Assembly (NCBI RefSeq): GCF_016907315.1
Contig: NZ_JAFBBS010000001.1
Location: 1,054,001-1,118,000, forward strand
DNA length: 64,000 nucleotides
Direction: 5' to 3'
From: Microbacterium esteraromaticum
Lineage (GTDB): Bacteria > Actinomycetota > Actinomycetes > Actinomycetales > Microbacteriaceae
Part shown: positions 1 to 8,135 of the stretch, one piece after another
How the letters are laid out: the number at the start of each line of letters is the position of its first letter
Numbering within the stretch: position 1 is the stretch's first letter
Program-made: the position numbers and the translations under genes
The notes under the pieces: generated by a model
Databases searched by the model: none
What the model saw: only the letters and a program-made list of their open reading frames with translations
Told to the model about the DNA's origin: nothing

Positions 1-143
1 CCGACCGCCGAGAGAATCGGAGAGCCGAGGCAGCGGCGGCATGGTGCCACACGCCCGCGGTGCGTCGCCGGCGCCCAGCGCGGCACCCAGCGCAGCCAGG
101 CCTCGACGGCCTGGTCGACCTGAGACTCCAGCGACCTCTCCAC
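1..143 (-). CDS. Partial hypothetical protein (N-terminal 47 codons only)
   Basis: An open frame starts at a GTG at 143 and runs off the left edge. The visible peptide is rich in Trp and Arg, with a WLRWVPRW stretch and a PCRRC pair of cysteines; I do not recognise it. The start is supported by TACTCT (155-150) lying exactly six bases upstream, the same leaderless-promoter geometry seen at about twenty other genes here. No Shine-Dalgarno sequence precedes it. The frame stays open upstream of the GTG, so the start is not certain. Confidence 0.45.
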   Translation of the reverse strand, partial: MERSLESQVDQAVEAWLRWVPRWAPATHRGRVAPCRRCLGSPILSAV

Positions 144-202
144 GAATACAGAGTAGGGCCGTGATCGCCGCAGACGGCGCTTTCCCCGGGGCGGCGCGTC
201 CG

Positions 203-694
203 TCACTCCGCGTCGTCGCGCTCCCACGGCCAGCGGGGGGCGCCGGATCGTGAGCGGCGCAGGGCGACCGCGATCCAGCCCGCGATCAGGGCAGCCACGA
301 TGACCACCGCGCTCGACCCTCGGACGACGATCTGCGAGGCCGCAGCGACGGCGTGCGCGATGCCGGCGCCGCCGATGAGTGCCGAGAGCCAGACAGCGCC
401 GAGATGCGCGAGGGCCGTGGCGACGGCGATCAGCACGACCGCCCCGAACGAGGGCAGGTCGCGGCGCAGCAGCGGTGCCGACAGCGCGGCGAAGACCACG
501 ATCGCCACCGCCATCCCCATCACTCCGGGCCAGAGGGTGAGACCTTCGACGGCGATGATGTCGATGTCGGCGAAGTACGACAGCATCCCGAGGCCGAGGA
601 TCGAGAAGGCGGCGAAGCAGACCCCGCCGACGACTCCGGCGAGAAAAGCAGAGACCCCCTCCGGCGCGGGGCCGTGGGGGTCTCTGGTGGTCAT
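203..694 (-). CDS. Four-helix membrane protein of unknown function
   Basis: A 163-residue protein with four hydrophobic segments at about residues 17-43, 52-74, 84-108 and 122-145, and a charged, Arg-rich C-terminus ending in a Trp-Glu-Arg-Asp-Asp tail. No catalytic motif is visible. It is the downstream neighbour of the 710-1846 gene on the same strand, separated by 15 bases. A TAAGGT hexamer ends exactly six bases before the ATG and there is no ribosome binding site, so it may be transcribed leaderless from its own promoter. Function unknown. Confidence 0.7.
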   Translation of the reverse strand: MTTRDPHGPAPEGVSAFLAGVVGGVCFAAFSILGLGMLSYFADIDIIAVEGLTLWPGVMGMAVAIVVFAALSAPLLRRDLPSFGAVVLIAVATALAHLGAVWLSALIGGAGIAHAVAAASQIVVRGSSAVVIVAALIAGWIAVALRRSRSGAPRWPWERDDAE

Positions 695-709
695 GCCGTC
701 ACCTTACGC

Positions 710-1846
710 TCATCGAAGAGCTGCGGGGCCGGCTTCGAGCGTGCGCTCGTACTCGGCCTGCGCCTCGGCGTTGAGCGCCTTCTTCTTGGCCCCGCTGCGG
801 GCGACCCAGGCGCCGAACCAGATCGTGAGCTCACGGGCGAAGATGAACGATGCGATCGCGAGCGGGGCGAGCAGCGACTCGTTGACGACCTCGGCCGACT
901 CGGTGGCGGTGATGCGCCAGAACGGCTCCTGGAAGAGCTGCCCGAGGATGTATCCGCCGTAGGTCGCGATCGCCACGAACAGTCCGAGGGTGACCCACTT
1001 GCCCCAGCGGGCGCGGTTGATGAACGCGCCGAGCAGCCAGAAGGCGAGGAAGAAGACCACGACGGGCACCCAGAACGACCAGGTGGTGAGCGGTGCGAGA
1101 GCTGCGGTGCCGACGTTCGCGGTCGTGACGTCGCCGCTCAGCGCGCCGAAGCCGAGGATCGCGCCGAGGTAGAGGATCGCGAACGCGAGGGCTGCCAGCA
1201 GGCCGATGGCACCCGCGGTTCCGCGGTTGCCCAGCTCGCGAGGCGGCTCGGGCGCCTGCACGAAGATCGGCTGCGGGGCAGCGGGAGGCGCGACGGGCTC
1301 GGCGGGCACGACCCGCGTCTCGGCCGAGTGGTCGACGGGCGCCGCGTAGGCGGTGTCGGCGACCGTCGGGTGGTGCTCGCGGTCGGTGTCGATCACCCGT
1401 GTCGCTTCGGCGTCGGTGTCAGCGGTCGAGACGTGTGCGGAGCTGTCGGATGCGTCGCGGAGAGACCCGTCGCGGTGGGTGTCGACACGGGCGGCATCCA
1501 GGCGGTGCGCGTCGCCACGGTCGGCGTCGAGACGGTCTGCGTCGGCGGGCACGGCGTCTGCACGGTCGATGTCGGCACGGTCGGTGTCGACGCGGTCGGC
1601 GTCGGCACGGCCGGCGTCGGCGGGGTCGCGGGTCACGGCGGGCTCGGTCGAGCCGAAGGTGCCGGGGTGGTCGCGCTCGGCCGCCTCGAAGGCCGCCAGG
1701 TCGGGATCGACGGGACCTGCCGCAGCATCCGTCCGCGGCACGTCAGCGCGGGCTGCGGCGGCGGCGTCGAGTCCCTCGTTGGCGCGGCCGACGACGTCGT
1801 CCACGTCGTGGTGCTGCTCGTTCTTGGGAACCTCGGGGTCGCTCAT
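710..1846 (-). CDS. Membrane protein with nine-copy Asp/Arg pentapeptide-period repeat in the cytosolic half
   Basis: 378 residues in two parts. Residues 1-205 are hydrophilic and rich in Asp, Ala and Arg; within them residues 81-125 form nine consecutive five-residue units of the type [A/V/L/G]-D-x-[D/H]-R (ADADR, VDTDR, ADIDR and so on). Residues 210-350 hold about four membrane segments (near 212-236, 257-277, 284-304 and 325-348), followed by a basic tail. The N-terminal half is probably disordered. Upstream of the ATG, GAGAGG is a plausible ribosome binding site. The repeat does not follow the A(D/N)LXX rule of true pentapeptide-repeat proteins, because the central Leu/Phe is missing. 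No function can be assigned. Confidence 0.75.
   Translation of the reverse strand: MSDPEVPKNEQHHDVDDVVGRANEGLDAAAAARADVPRTDAAAGPVDPDLAAFEAAERDHPGTFGSTEPAVTRDPADAGRADADRVDTDRADIDRADAVPADADRLDADRGDAHRLDAARVDTHRDGSLRDASDSSAHVSTADTDAEATRVIDTDREHHPTVADTAYAAPVDHSAETRVVPAEPVAPPAAPQPIFVQAPEPPRELGNRGTAGAIGLLAALAFAILYLGAILGFGALSGDVTTANVGTAALAPLTTWSFWVPVVVFFLAFWLLGAFINRARWGKWVTLGLFVAIATYGGYILGQLFQEPFWRITATESAEVVNESLLAPLAIASFIFARELTIWFGAWVARSGAKKKALNAEAQAEYERTLEAGPAALR
1472..1606 (-). repeat. 15-bp tandem repeat, nine units, coding
   Basis: Nine imperfect 15-base units encode the xDx[D/H]R pentads of the 710-1846 gene. On the plus strand the units share a GTCG(G/A)CG core spaced 15 bases apart. Such minisatellites often change copy number between strains. 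Confidence 0.7.
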
Positions 1847-1953
1847 GTGATCGCCTCTCGTGATAGGTGCACACCGAGGTTAGCGCCGCGGGCGACGCGC
1901 ACAGCGCAGGCGTGCCGATGTGTCCGGGATATCGGCATCCGTCAGGGTCCGCG

Positions 1954-2112
1954 TCAGCGCGGCACGGTGCCGTCGAGCAGATGCCCGACCATGAACAGCA
2001 GCCCGGGCCCGGCCGGCAGCGAGAGCCACATCAGGGCGCCGACGACGGCGGCGCACAGCAGACCCACGATCCAGCTGATCGCCAGGTTCCGTCCTCCGAC
2101 TCGGGCCGCCAT
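1954..2112 (-). CDS. Small single-span membrane protein
   Basis: A 52-residue protein starting MAARVGGRNL, with one long hydrophobic stretch at about residues 11-35 and a short C-terminal tail. I chose the ATG at 2112 because GGTGAG precedes it. A longer frame upstream (to 2220) would run through the terminator hairpin of the maltose operon and reads like non-coding sequence. Function unknown. Confidence 0.5.
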   Translation of the reverse strand: MAARVGGRNLAISWIVGLLCAAVVGALMWLSLPAGPGLLFMVGHLLDGTVPR

Positions 2113-2153
2113 GCGCTCACCGTACGCCCTGTCGCGGCCGCGTGGGAGCATCG

Positions 2154-2187
2154 GGCCATCGTGTCTCTGTGCTGACCCACGATGGCC
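2154..2187 (-). terminator. Hairpin terminator of the malEFG operon
   Basis: Perfect 10-base inverted arms GGCCATCGTG (2154-2163) and CACGATGGCC (2178-2187) with a 14-base loop lie 20 bases after the malG stop. There is no clear T-run, which is usual for actinobacterial terminators. Confidence 0.65.
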
Positions 2188-2206
2188 GAACAGTGGACTG
2201 CGGGTG

Positions 2207-3091
2207 CTACTTGACCGCACCGGCGGTGAGGCCGCCGACGATGTACTTCTGCAGGAAGAGGAACAGGATCATCACGGGCACGGCGGCCATGACCGCACCG
2301 GCCGAGAACGCCGACCAGTCCGCGTAGCGGGGGTTCGCCACGAGCTTGGTGAGACCGACGACGAGCGTCTGCTTCTCGGGGTCGATGAGGATGACGCTGG
2401 CGATCACGTACTCGTTCACGATGCCGATGAACGACAGCAGCCCGACCACCGCGAGGATGGGCGCGACCAGCCGCAGGATGATCGTGAAGAAGATGCGCGC
2501 ATGACCTGCGCCGTCGATGCGCGCGGCCTCGTCGATCTCCTTGGGGATCGTGTTGAAGAAGCCGTACATCAGATAGGTGTTCACGCCCAGGGCCCCACCG
2601 AGGTAGACGAGGATCAGGCCCGTGTGCGTGTTCAGTCCGATCGCCGGGAACCAGTCGCCGAGGGTGGACATGAGCATGAACAGCGCGACGACCGCGAGAA
2701 GCTGCGGGAACATCTGCACGACGACGACGGTGATCAGGCCGATCCGGCGGCCGGCGAATCTCATGCGCGAGAACGCGTATGCGGCGCACGCTCCGATGAA
2801 CACGGTCAGAAGACCGGTCACCGTGGCGATGATGAGGGTGTTGAGGAACCACAGCCCGTACGGGTTCTGCGGGTCCGACAGGATGCGCACGTAGCTGTCG
2901 ATGCCGATGGCCGAGAAGAGCTGGTTCGACCCCGTCAGCGTGCCCTTGGGGTTCAGCGACGCCGAGAGCACGTACATCAGCGGGAAGAGCGCGAACGCGC
3001 TCACCACGACCGCGACGAGGTGCCGCCACCCGGTGTCGGCGAACCACGAGCCGAACGAGCGCTTGCGCGGAGTGAGTGTCTGGGTGCTCAT
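2207..3091 (-). CDS. malG: Carbohydrate ABC transporter permease, MalG type
   Basis: 294 residues, the usual length for this family, with six predicted membrane helices and the cytoplasmic EAA loop (EAARIDGAG at 188-196) that docks onto the ATPase. It forms the translocation channel with the MalF-type protein. Its ATG shares one base with the malF stop (TGATG), so the two are translationally coupled. The family takes up maltose, maltodextrins or related oligosaccharides; the exact sugar cannot be read from sequence. No ATPase gene is present in the operon, so a shared MsmK/MsmX-type ATPase encoded elsewhere is presumably used. Confidence 0.9.
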   Translation of the reverse strand: MSTQTLTPRKRSFGSWFADTGWRHLVAVVVSAFALFPLMYVLSASLNPKGTLTGSNQLFSAIGIDSYVRILSDPQNPYGLWFLNTLIIATVTGLLTVFIGACAAYAFSRMRFAGRRIGLITVVVVQMFPQLLAVVALFMLMSTLGDWFPAIGLNTHTGLILVYLGGALGVNTYLMYGFFNTIPKEIDEAARIDGAGHARIFFTIILRLVAPILAVVGLLSFIGIVNEYVIASVILIDPEKQTLVVGLTKLVANPRYADWSAFSAGAVMAAVPVMILFLFLQKYIVGGLTAGAVK

Positions 3092-4695
3092 CAGTTCAGC
3101 TCCTCGAGTGCCTTGGTCTTGCGGAAGCTGATGATCGAGATCGTCGCCACCACGATGAAGATGAGGATCGTGAAGGCCGACGCGAGGCCGTAGTCGCGGG
3201 TCTGGCCTGTGAACGCCACCTTGTAGACCATCGAGATCAGGATGTCGGTGTGCCCGACCGGGATCGAGACATCGGTGAACCGCGGCCCGCCCTTGGTGAG
3301 CATGTAGATCAGGTTGAAGTTGTTGAAGTTGAACGCGAACGACGAGATCAGCAGCGGCGCGACCGTCACCAGCAGCAGCGGCAGCTTGATGCGGCGGAAG
3401 ATCTGCCAGGGGTTCGCGCCGTCCATCACGGCGGCCTCGTTGACGTCCTCCGGGATGCCCTGCAGGGCGCCCATGCAGACGAGGAACATGTACGGGAAGC
3501 CCAGCCACAGATTGACGATGAGGATCGACACCTTGGCGAGGGTCGGGTCGGTCAGCCACGGGACCTCGGCACCGCCGAGCAGCACCTGGTTGATGAAGCC
3601 GAAGCTCTCGTTCATCATTCCCGCCCAGACCAGCGCCGACAGGAAGGCGGGGAAGGCGTAGGGAAGGATCATGATGATCCGGTAGGCGTTGCGGAACCGC
3701 ATCCGGGTGTTGTTGAACACCAGCGCCATCAGCAGGCCGAGGAAGAACGTCGACGCCACGGAGATGACCGCGAAGACGAAGGTCCAGATCGTGACCGAGA
3801 TGAGCGGGCCGCGGATCGACGCGTCGGTGACGGCGCGCACGAAGTTGTCGAACCCGACGTTGACCTGCCAGCCCGGCATGAGCTGCTCGCCGCCGTCGGC
3901 GGTGAAGGCGCCGGTGCCGATGTCGGAGTAGACGACGCCGCTGCGGGTGTCGGTGATCGTGTCGGCTGACGCGTCGTACTCGAGCTGCGAGATGTACAGG
4001 TAGCCGCTCTGCCCGTCGGGAGTGCGCAGGCTGCCGTCGTTCGGGTCGTCGCTGAACGGGACCGACAGCTTCTCGAGCTCGGACGAGAGCCCGAACACCT
4101 CGGCGAGCGGGAGCGAGTTCCAGCCGTCGGTCGCGGTGGCGCGGTCGCCGTCGAACTGCGCATCGACCTCGTGCAGCGGCTCCTCGTTGGTTCCGAGCAG
4201 CGCGTCTCCGGTGTCGGGGTCGGTGACGAGCAGTCCGTAGACCCCGGCCTGCTCGACGATCTGCACGGGGTATGCCGGGGAGTCCTCGACCCGCTCCTGA
4301 GCGGAGGCGAGCAGGGCCGAGACGGCCTGGGGCTTCGACCCGTTGTGCCCCGTGCCGTAGTTGGTGAATCCGATGTAGCCGGTGTAGATGAGCGCGAAGA
4401 CCTGGAAGATGACCAGGAAGATGATGCCGGGCGTGAGGTACTTGGCGGGCACGCGGCGCCGCGAGAAGTAGATGTAGTTGACGGCGGCCGTGACCGCCAC
4501 GACGATGGCCAGCACGAGCCATTCCTGGTGCGTGAAGAGCACGAAGGCGGCGTAGAGCGCGACCGCGTCGACGATGCCCAGCAGCAGGATCTTCAGCAGC
4601 ATCCAGCCGATGGGCGTGCCGGCCGCCTCTGCGATCTGCGCCGCCTGCCGCTGACGCCTGGTCGGAGGCGCCGTCTGCTCGGTGGTGTCTGTCAT
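3091..4695 (-). CDS. malF: Carbohydrate ABC transporter permease, MalF type
   Basis: 534 residues from the ATG at 4695, which has GGGGACAGAG just upstream; the frame is open to 4737, but those codons read like leader. The N-terminal 35 residues are charged. Membrane helices follow near residues 35-85 and 95-115, then a periplasmic-side domain of about 170 residues rich in Asp, then the transport core with the EAA loop (EAAVMDGAN, 420-428). The large extracytoplasmic domain after the early helices is the hallmark of MalF as opposed to shorter sugar permeases. It partners with the malG product. Confidence 0.9.
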   Translation of the reverse strand: MTDTTEQTAPPTRRQRQAAQIAEAAGTPIGWMLLKILLLGIVDAVALYAAFVLFTHQEWLVLAIVVAVTAAVNYIYFSRRRVPAKYLTPGIIFLVIFQVFALIYTGYIGFTNYGTGHNGSKPQAVSALLASAQERVEDSPAYPVQIVEQAGVYGLLVTDPDTGDALLGTNEEPLHEVDAQFDGDRATATDGWNSLPLAEVFGLSSELEKLSVPFSDDPNDGSLRTPDGQSGYLYISQLEYDASADTITDTRSGVVYSDIGTGAFTADGGEQLMPGWQVNVGFDNFVRAVTDASIRGPLISVTIWTFVFAVISVASTFFLGLLMALVFNNTRMRFRNAYRIIMILPYAFPAFLSALVWAGMMNESFGFINQVLLGGAEVPWLTDPTLAKVSILIVNLWLGFPYMFLVCMGALQGIPEDVNEAAVMDGANPWQIFRRIKLPLLLVTVAPLLISSFAFNFNNFNLIYMLTKGGPRFTDVSIPVGHTDILISMVYKVAFTGQTRDYGLASAFTILIFIVVATISIISFRKTKALEELN

Positions 4696-4780
4696 CTCTG
4701 TCCCCGTCGTCTCGAAGGCTCGATGGCGCGGGCGCACCCGGGGCGCGGCGATGCCGCAGGCCCCGGATGCGCCCGGGCGA

Positions 4781-5995
4781 TCACTTGATGGCTGCGGACA
4801 CGTCGTCCGCGAGCTTCTGCCAGGTGGCCTTCGGGTCGGCGCCGTTGATCACGGCCGCCTCTGCGATTCCCCAGTACTGCCAGACCGATCCCATGGCGGG
4901 GATGGCCGGCATCGGGACGGCGTCTGCGCCGACGGCCTGGAAGCCGGCGATGATCGGGTCGGATGCCGCGGTGTCGGCTGCGGCGGTCAGCGCAGGCAGC
5001 ACGTTGCCGGCCTTGAACAGCTCGAGCTGCACGTCTTCGGTGCCGATGTAGTTGACCAGGAAGTCGTTCGCCGCGACCTTGTTCTTCGACTCGGAGCTCA
5101 CGAAGAAGCCCTTGACGCCGGCGAACGGGGAGGCGGGCTCGGCGGTGGGGCTGGGGATCGGGTCGATGGCGACGTCGATGCCGGCGTCGACCGCCGTGCC
5201 GACGTTCCACGGTCCGGTCAGCCAGAACGCGGCCTTGCCGTCGAGGAACTGCTGCTTGGCGATCTCGCCGTCGATGTCGGTGTTCAGCGTTCCGGCCTCG
5301 CCCTGGGCGGCGAGCCAGTCGGCGAAGGCGAAGCCGCCCTCGCTGCCGAGCTGCAGGTCGGCCGCGTCGTAGCTGCCGGATGCGTCGGTGCCGAAGACAG
5401 GTGCGCCGAAGGCGGTCTGGAACGGGTAGAGGTGGTAGGGGTTGCCCTCTGCGCCCTGCTCGACCACGAACGTGCCCTTGGAGACCATGTCGTCGAAGTT
5501 CTTCGGCGCCTCGGGAACGAGCTTCGTGTTGCGCAGCACCGCGATGTTCTCGACGGCGTACGGGAGCATGTAGACGGTGCCGTCGTAGGTGGCGGCCTGG
5601 GTCGCGACGGGCAGGTAGCCGTCGGCCGAGTCGCCGAGCTCGATCGGAGCGACGACGCCGTTGGTCGACAGCTCGCCGAGCCAGTCGTGGGCGCCCATGA
5701 CCACGTCGGGGCCCTTGCCCGTCGGCGCCTGCTGGATGAAGTCGTCCTTGATGTCGTCGACCGACTTGCCGACGAGGTCGACCGTGACGCCGGTCTTCTC
5801 TTCGTACGCGTCGGCTGCGCCCTTGAGCGCGTCGACGCGCTCGGCGTCGAGCCAGACGGTGAGCTTGCTGGACTCGCCCTTGGCCGGCTTGTCGCCGTCG
5901 GTGGAGGGTGCGGACGATGCGCAGCCGCTCAGGGCGATTGCGGACGTGACGGCGAGTGCGCCGAACGCGAGGATGCTCCTCTTGGTCACCTTCAT
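4781..5995 (-). CDS. malE: Extracellular maltose/oligosaccharide-binding lipoprotein
   Basis: 404 residues with a lipoprotein signal: basic MKVTKR, a hydrophobic core and the lipobox LSGC with the lipidated Cys at 25. The mature part is a family 1 solute-binding protein, with the conserved opening LTVWLDAERVDALK. It captures sugar outside the membrane for the MalF-MalG permease. It is the first gene of the operon; 85 bases separate it from malF. Expression probably starts at the promoter at 6048-6077 and is controlled by the LacI-type operator at 6035-6048. Confidence 0.9.
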   Translation of the reverse strand: MKVTKRSILAFGALAVTSAIALSGCASSAPSTDGDKPAKGESSKLTVWLDAERVDALKGAADAYEEKTGVTVDLVGKSVDDIKDDFIQQAPTGKGPDVVMGAHDWLGELSTNGVVAPIELGDSADGYLPVATQAATYDGTVYMLPYAVENIAVLRNTKLVPEAPKNFDDMVSKGTFVVEQGAEGNPYHLYPFQTAFGAPVFGTDASGSYDAADLQLGSEGGFAFADWLAAQGEAGTLNTDIDGEIAKQQFLDGKAAFWLTGPWNVGTAVDAGIDVAIDPIPSPTAEPASPFAGVKGFFVSSESKNKVAANDFLVNYIGTEDVQLELFKAGNVLPALTAAADTAASDPIIAGFQAVGADAVPMPAIPAMGSVWQYWGIAEAAVINGADPKATWQKLADDVSAAIK

Positions 5996-6034
5996 TGGTG
6001 CGTGCCTCTCTGGATGCGGGTGGCCTGCGGAAAC

Positions 6035-6048
6035 TGCAAGCGCTTACA
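6035..6048. promoter_or_regulatory. LacI-family operator O1 (malE)
   Basis: TGCAAGCGCTTACA is a near-perfect palindrome around the central CG, matching the TGnAAnCGnTnnCA pattern bound by LacI/GalR and CcpA-type regulators. It sits over the predicted transcription start of malE, the classical repressor position. Confidence 0.8.
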
Positions 6049-6077
6049 GTATGCATCCCTCTCTCCGTGACGCGCAA
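6048..6077 (-). promoter_or_regulatory. malE promoter
   Basis: Reading on the minus strand, TTGCGC (6077-6072) and CATACT (6053-6048) are spaced 18 bases apart. This gives a start near 6041 and a leader of about 45 bases that contains a GAGAGG ribosome binding site. Confidence 0.55.
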
Positions 6078-6132
6078 TGGTCGTACCCACCGATATGAAC
6101 CTGTGACTCAACGAAGTCCATCGGCCAACCCA

Positions 6133-6146
6133 TGAAAGCGCTTCCA
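6133..6146. promoter_or_regulatory. LacI-family operator O2
   Basis: TGAAAGCGCTTCCA matches the same palindromic pattern as O1, with its centre 98 bases away. It lies upstream of the malE promoter and also 118 bases before the kinase start at 6264. It could be an auxiliary site for looping or could act on the divergent gene. Confidence 0.7.
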
Positions 6147-6263
6147 AGACAGGCGGTCCTTGCACGTTCTCGGCCCGGCGTCAAGGCAGAAGACGACCCC
6201 CGGCGGGGCTCCTACCGTGAGGAGGGTCACGGCGCCCGAGCCGTGCGGGATTCCGGAGCTCCG

Positions 6264-7577
6264 ATGGACACGATCGACGACGAGGCCACAGCTCCCCTCC
6301 TCGACGGGCGGTATCGACTCGACGCCTGCGTGGGCAGGGGCGGAACGTGCATGGTCTACCGTGCCCACGACACCCTGCTCCGGCGCACGGTCGCGATCAA
6401 GCTGCTTCGCGCCGATGACGAGATGACGCTCGAGTCCGAGCGCATCCACAGCGAGACGGCTCTTCTGGCATCCCTCTCCCACCCCTCGCTCGTGGCGCTG
6501 TACGACGCCAGCCTCGACCTGCCCCACCCCCGCTACCTGGTCATGGAGTACGTCGACGGGCCCACGCTCGCGACGCACCTCACCCACGGTCCGATCAGCA
6601 GGCGTGAGGCTGCGGTGATCGGCCGCGACCTCGCCGACGCGCTGCGCGTCGTGCATGCGCGCGGCATCGTGCATCGCGACGTGAAGCCATCCAACGTGCT
6701 TCTCGCCCGAGCCGAAGACGGCGCCGGCTGGATCGCGAAGCTCACCGACTTCGGCATCGCCTTCCACCCCGACGAGGCGCGCCGCACCTCGCCCGGGATC
6801 GCGATCGGCACCGCCGCATATATGGCTCCCGAGCAGGTGAAGGCCGATCCGATCACCCCGGCCGCCGATATCTACTCGCTCGGGCTCGTGCTGCTCGAGT
6901 CGCTCACCGGCGAGCCCGCCTTCCCGCGCACCCGCGACGTGCAGACGGCCCTCGCCCGGCTGGTGAGTCCCCCGACCATCCCGGACGAGCTCGGGATCGA
7001 ATGGGTGCACCTGCTCAGGCGCATGACCAGCAGCGAGCCGGGCGAGCGGCCGACGGCGGCCCAGGTGGTCGCCGAGGTCACGGCCCTGTCAGTGGATGCG
7101 CGTGACGACACGACCGGTGTCACCACGGCGCTTCCGGCCGTCGAGATCGCCACTCCTGTCGCGCCGCTGGTCGCGGCGGCCACCACCCCCGACATGCGTC
7201 CGAAGCGCTTCGGGCGGCGGAGGACGATGGGCGTGTTCGCGGCCGCAGCGGCTGCTGCCACCGTGCTCGCCGGCGCCTGGATGGGATCTCCCGCCGGCCC
7301 CTCACCGCTGCCGAGCGAGTCGCCCGCGCAGGTCGCAGAGACGCCGGCGGCGCCGGCAGCCGTGCAGCCGGCGCCCGTGCAGACCCCCGTCGCCGAGCAG
7401 CCGGACGCACCCGAGGCGCAGACGGCCACCGCGCCGGCGGAGAAGAGCGCGGCCGAGACGGCGAAGAACGACAACGCAGGACCCGGGAAGAACTCGGGAA
7501 GCTCGTCGGACACCAACTCGGGCAAGGGGTCGGACAAGGGCGGAAGCTCACAGGGCAAGGACAAGGGCGGCAAGTGA
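6264..7577 (+). CDS. Membrane-anchored serine/threonine protein kinase
   Basis: 437 residues. The kinase domain spans about 15-275: glycine loop GRGGTC (24-29), VAIK lysine at 46, catalytic loop HRDVKPSN, DFG and the APEQ motif are all present. The third glycine of the loop is replaced by Cys29. After a juxtamembrane linker comes one membrane helix (about 320-340), then an extracytoplasmic tail rich in Pro/Ala and finally Ser/Gly/Lys. No PASTA sensor repeats are present, unlike PknB. The ATG at 6264 is chosen over upstream in-frame codons because the fold begins there. It resembles the stand-alone Pkn kinases of actinobacteria; its targets are unknown. Confidence 0.88.
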   Translation: MDTIDDEATAPLLDGRYRLDACVGRGGTCMVYRAHDTLLRRTVAIKLLRADDEMTLESERIHSETALLASLSHPSLVALYDASLDLPHPRYLVMEYVDGPTLATHLTHGPISRREAAVIGRDLADALRVVHARGIVHRDVKPSNVLLARAEDGAGWIAKLTDFGIAFHPDEARRTSPGIAIGTAAYMAPEQVKADPITPAADIYSLGLVLLESLTGEPAFPRTRDVQTALARLVSPPTIPDELGIEWVHLLRRMTSSEPGERPTAAQVVAEVTALSVDARDDTTGVTTALPAVEIATPVAPLVAAATTPDMRPKRFGRRRTMGVFAAAAAAATVLAGAWMGSPAGPSPLPSESPAQVAETPAAPAAVQPAPVQTPVAEQPDAPEAQTATAPAEKSAAETAKNDNAGPGKNSGSSSDTNSGKGSDKGGSSQGKDKGGK

Positions 7578-7622
7578 CGGACGCCTCCCGGCGTTCGGCA
7601 CAGACGCTCTATGGTGGTAGGC

Positions 7623-8111
7623 ATGGCTGATTCTTCGTTCGACATCGTCTCCAAGGTCGACCACCAGGAGGCGGACAACGCTCTCAACCAGGCGCGCAAG
7701 GAGATCGAGCAGCGCTACGACTTCAAGGGCACCGGCGCCTCGATCTCGTGGAGCGGCGAGCAGATCGTCATCGTCGCCAACTCCGAGGAGCGCGTCAACG
7801 CGGTCCTCGATGTGTTCCAGACGAAGCTGATCAAGCGGGGCATCTCGCTGAAGAGCCTCGAGTCGGGGGAACCTGTCGCCAGCGGCAAGGAGTACCGTCT
7901 GACGTCGACTCTCAAGGACGGCATCTCCAGCGAGAACGCGAAGAAGATCGGCAAGATCATCCGCGACGAGGGCCCGAAGGGCGTGAAGAGCCAGATCCAG
8001 GGCGACGAGCTGCGCGTGCAGTCCAAGAGCCGTGACGACCTCCAGGCCGTGATCGCCCTGCTCAAGGGCAGCGACCTCGACATCGACCTGCAGTTCATCA
8101 ACTACCGCTGA
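7623..8111 (+). CDS. yajQ: YajQ family nucleotide-binding protein
   Basis: 162 residues, the normal length, beginning [13 protein letters not shown] and containing the family signature RYDFKG near residue 36. YajQ (UPF0234) proteins have two tandem RRM-like folds and bind nucleotides; in Xanthomonas the homologue binds cyclic di-GMP. Its role in actinobacteria is not established. TATGGT ends seven bases before the ATG, suggesting a leaderless transcript, although GGTAGG could also serve as a weak ribosome binding site. An in-frame ATG at 7611 is less likely because homologues begin at MADSSFD. Confidence 0.9.
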   Translation: MADSSFDIVSKVDHQEADNALNQARKEIEQRYDFKGTGASISWSGEQIVIVANSEERVNAVLDVFQTKLIKRGISLKSLESGEPVASGKEYRLTSTLKDGISSENAKKIGKIIRDEGPKGVKSQIQGDELRVQSKSRDDLQAVIALLKGSDLDIDLQFINYR

Positions 8112-8135
8112 CACCGGCCCGCCCCGGCACCGCGC

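Noticed and set aside
81..125. True pentapeptide-repeat (quadrilateral helix) protein for the 710-1846 gene (numbers are residues)
   Set aside because: The period is five, but the central Leu/Phe needed for the fold is replaced by Ala, Thr or Ile.
353..3193. 946-residue open frame on the plus strand
   Set aside because: It lies antisense to three well-supported minus-strand genes and has the Arg/Asp/Gly-rich composition of a shadow frame in high-G+C DNA.
2207..4522. 771-residue frame containing MalG
   Set aside because: Only the last 294 codons encode MalG. The rest is an out-of-frame reading of malF, whose own product is complete.
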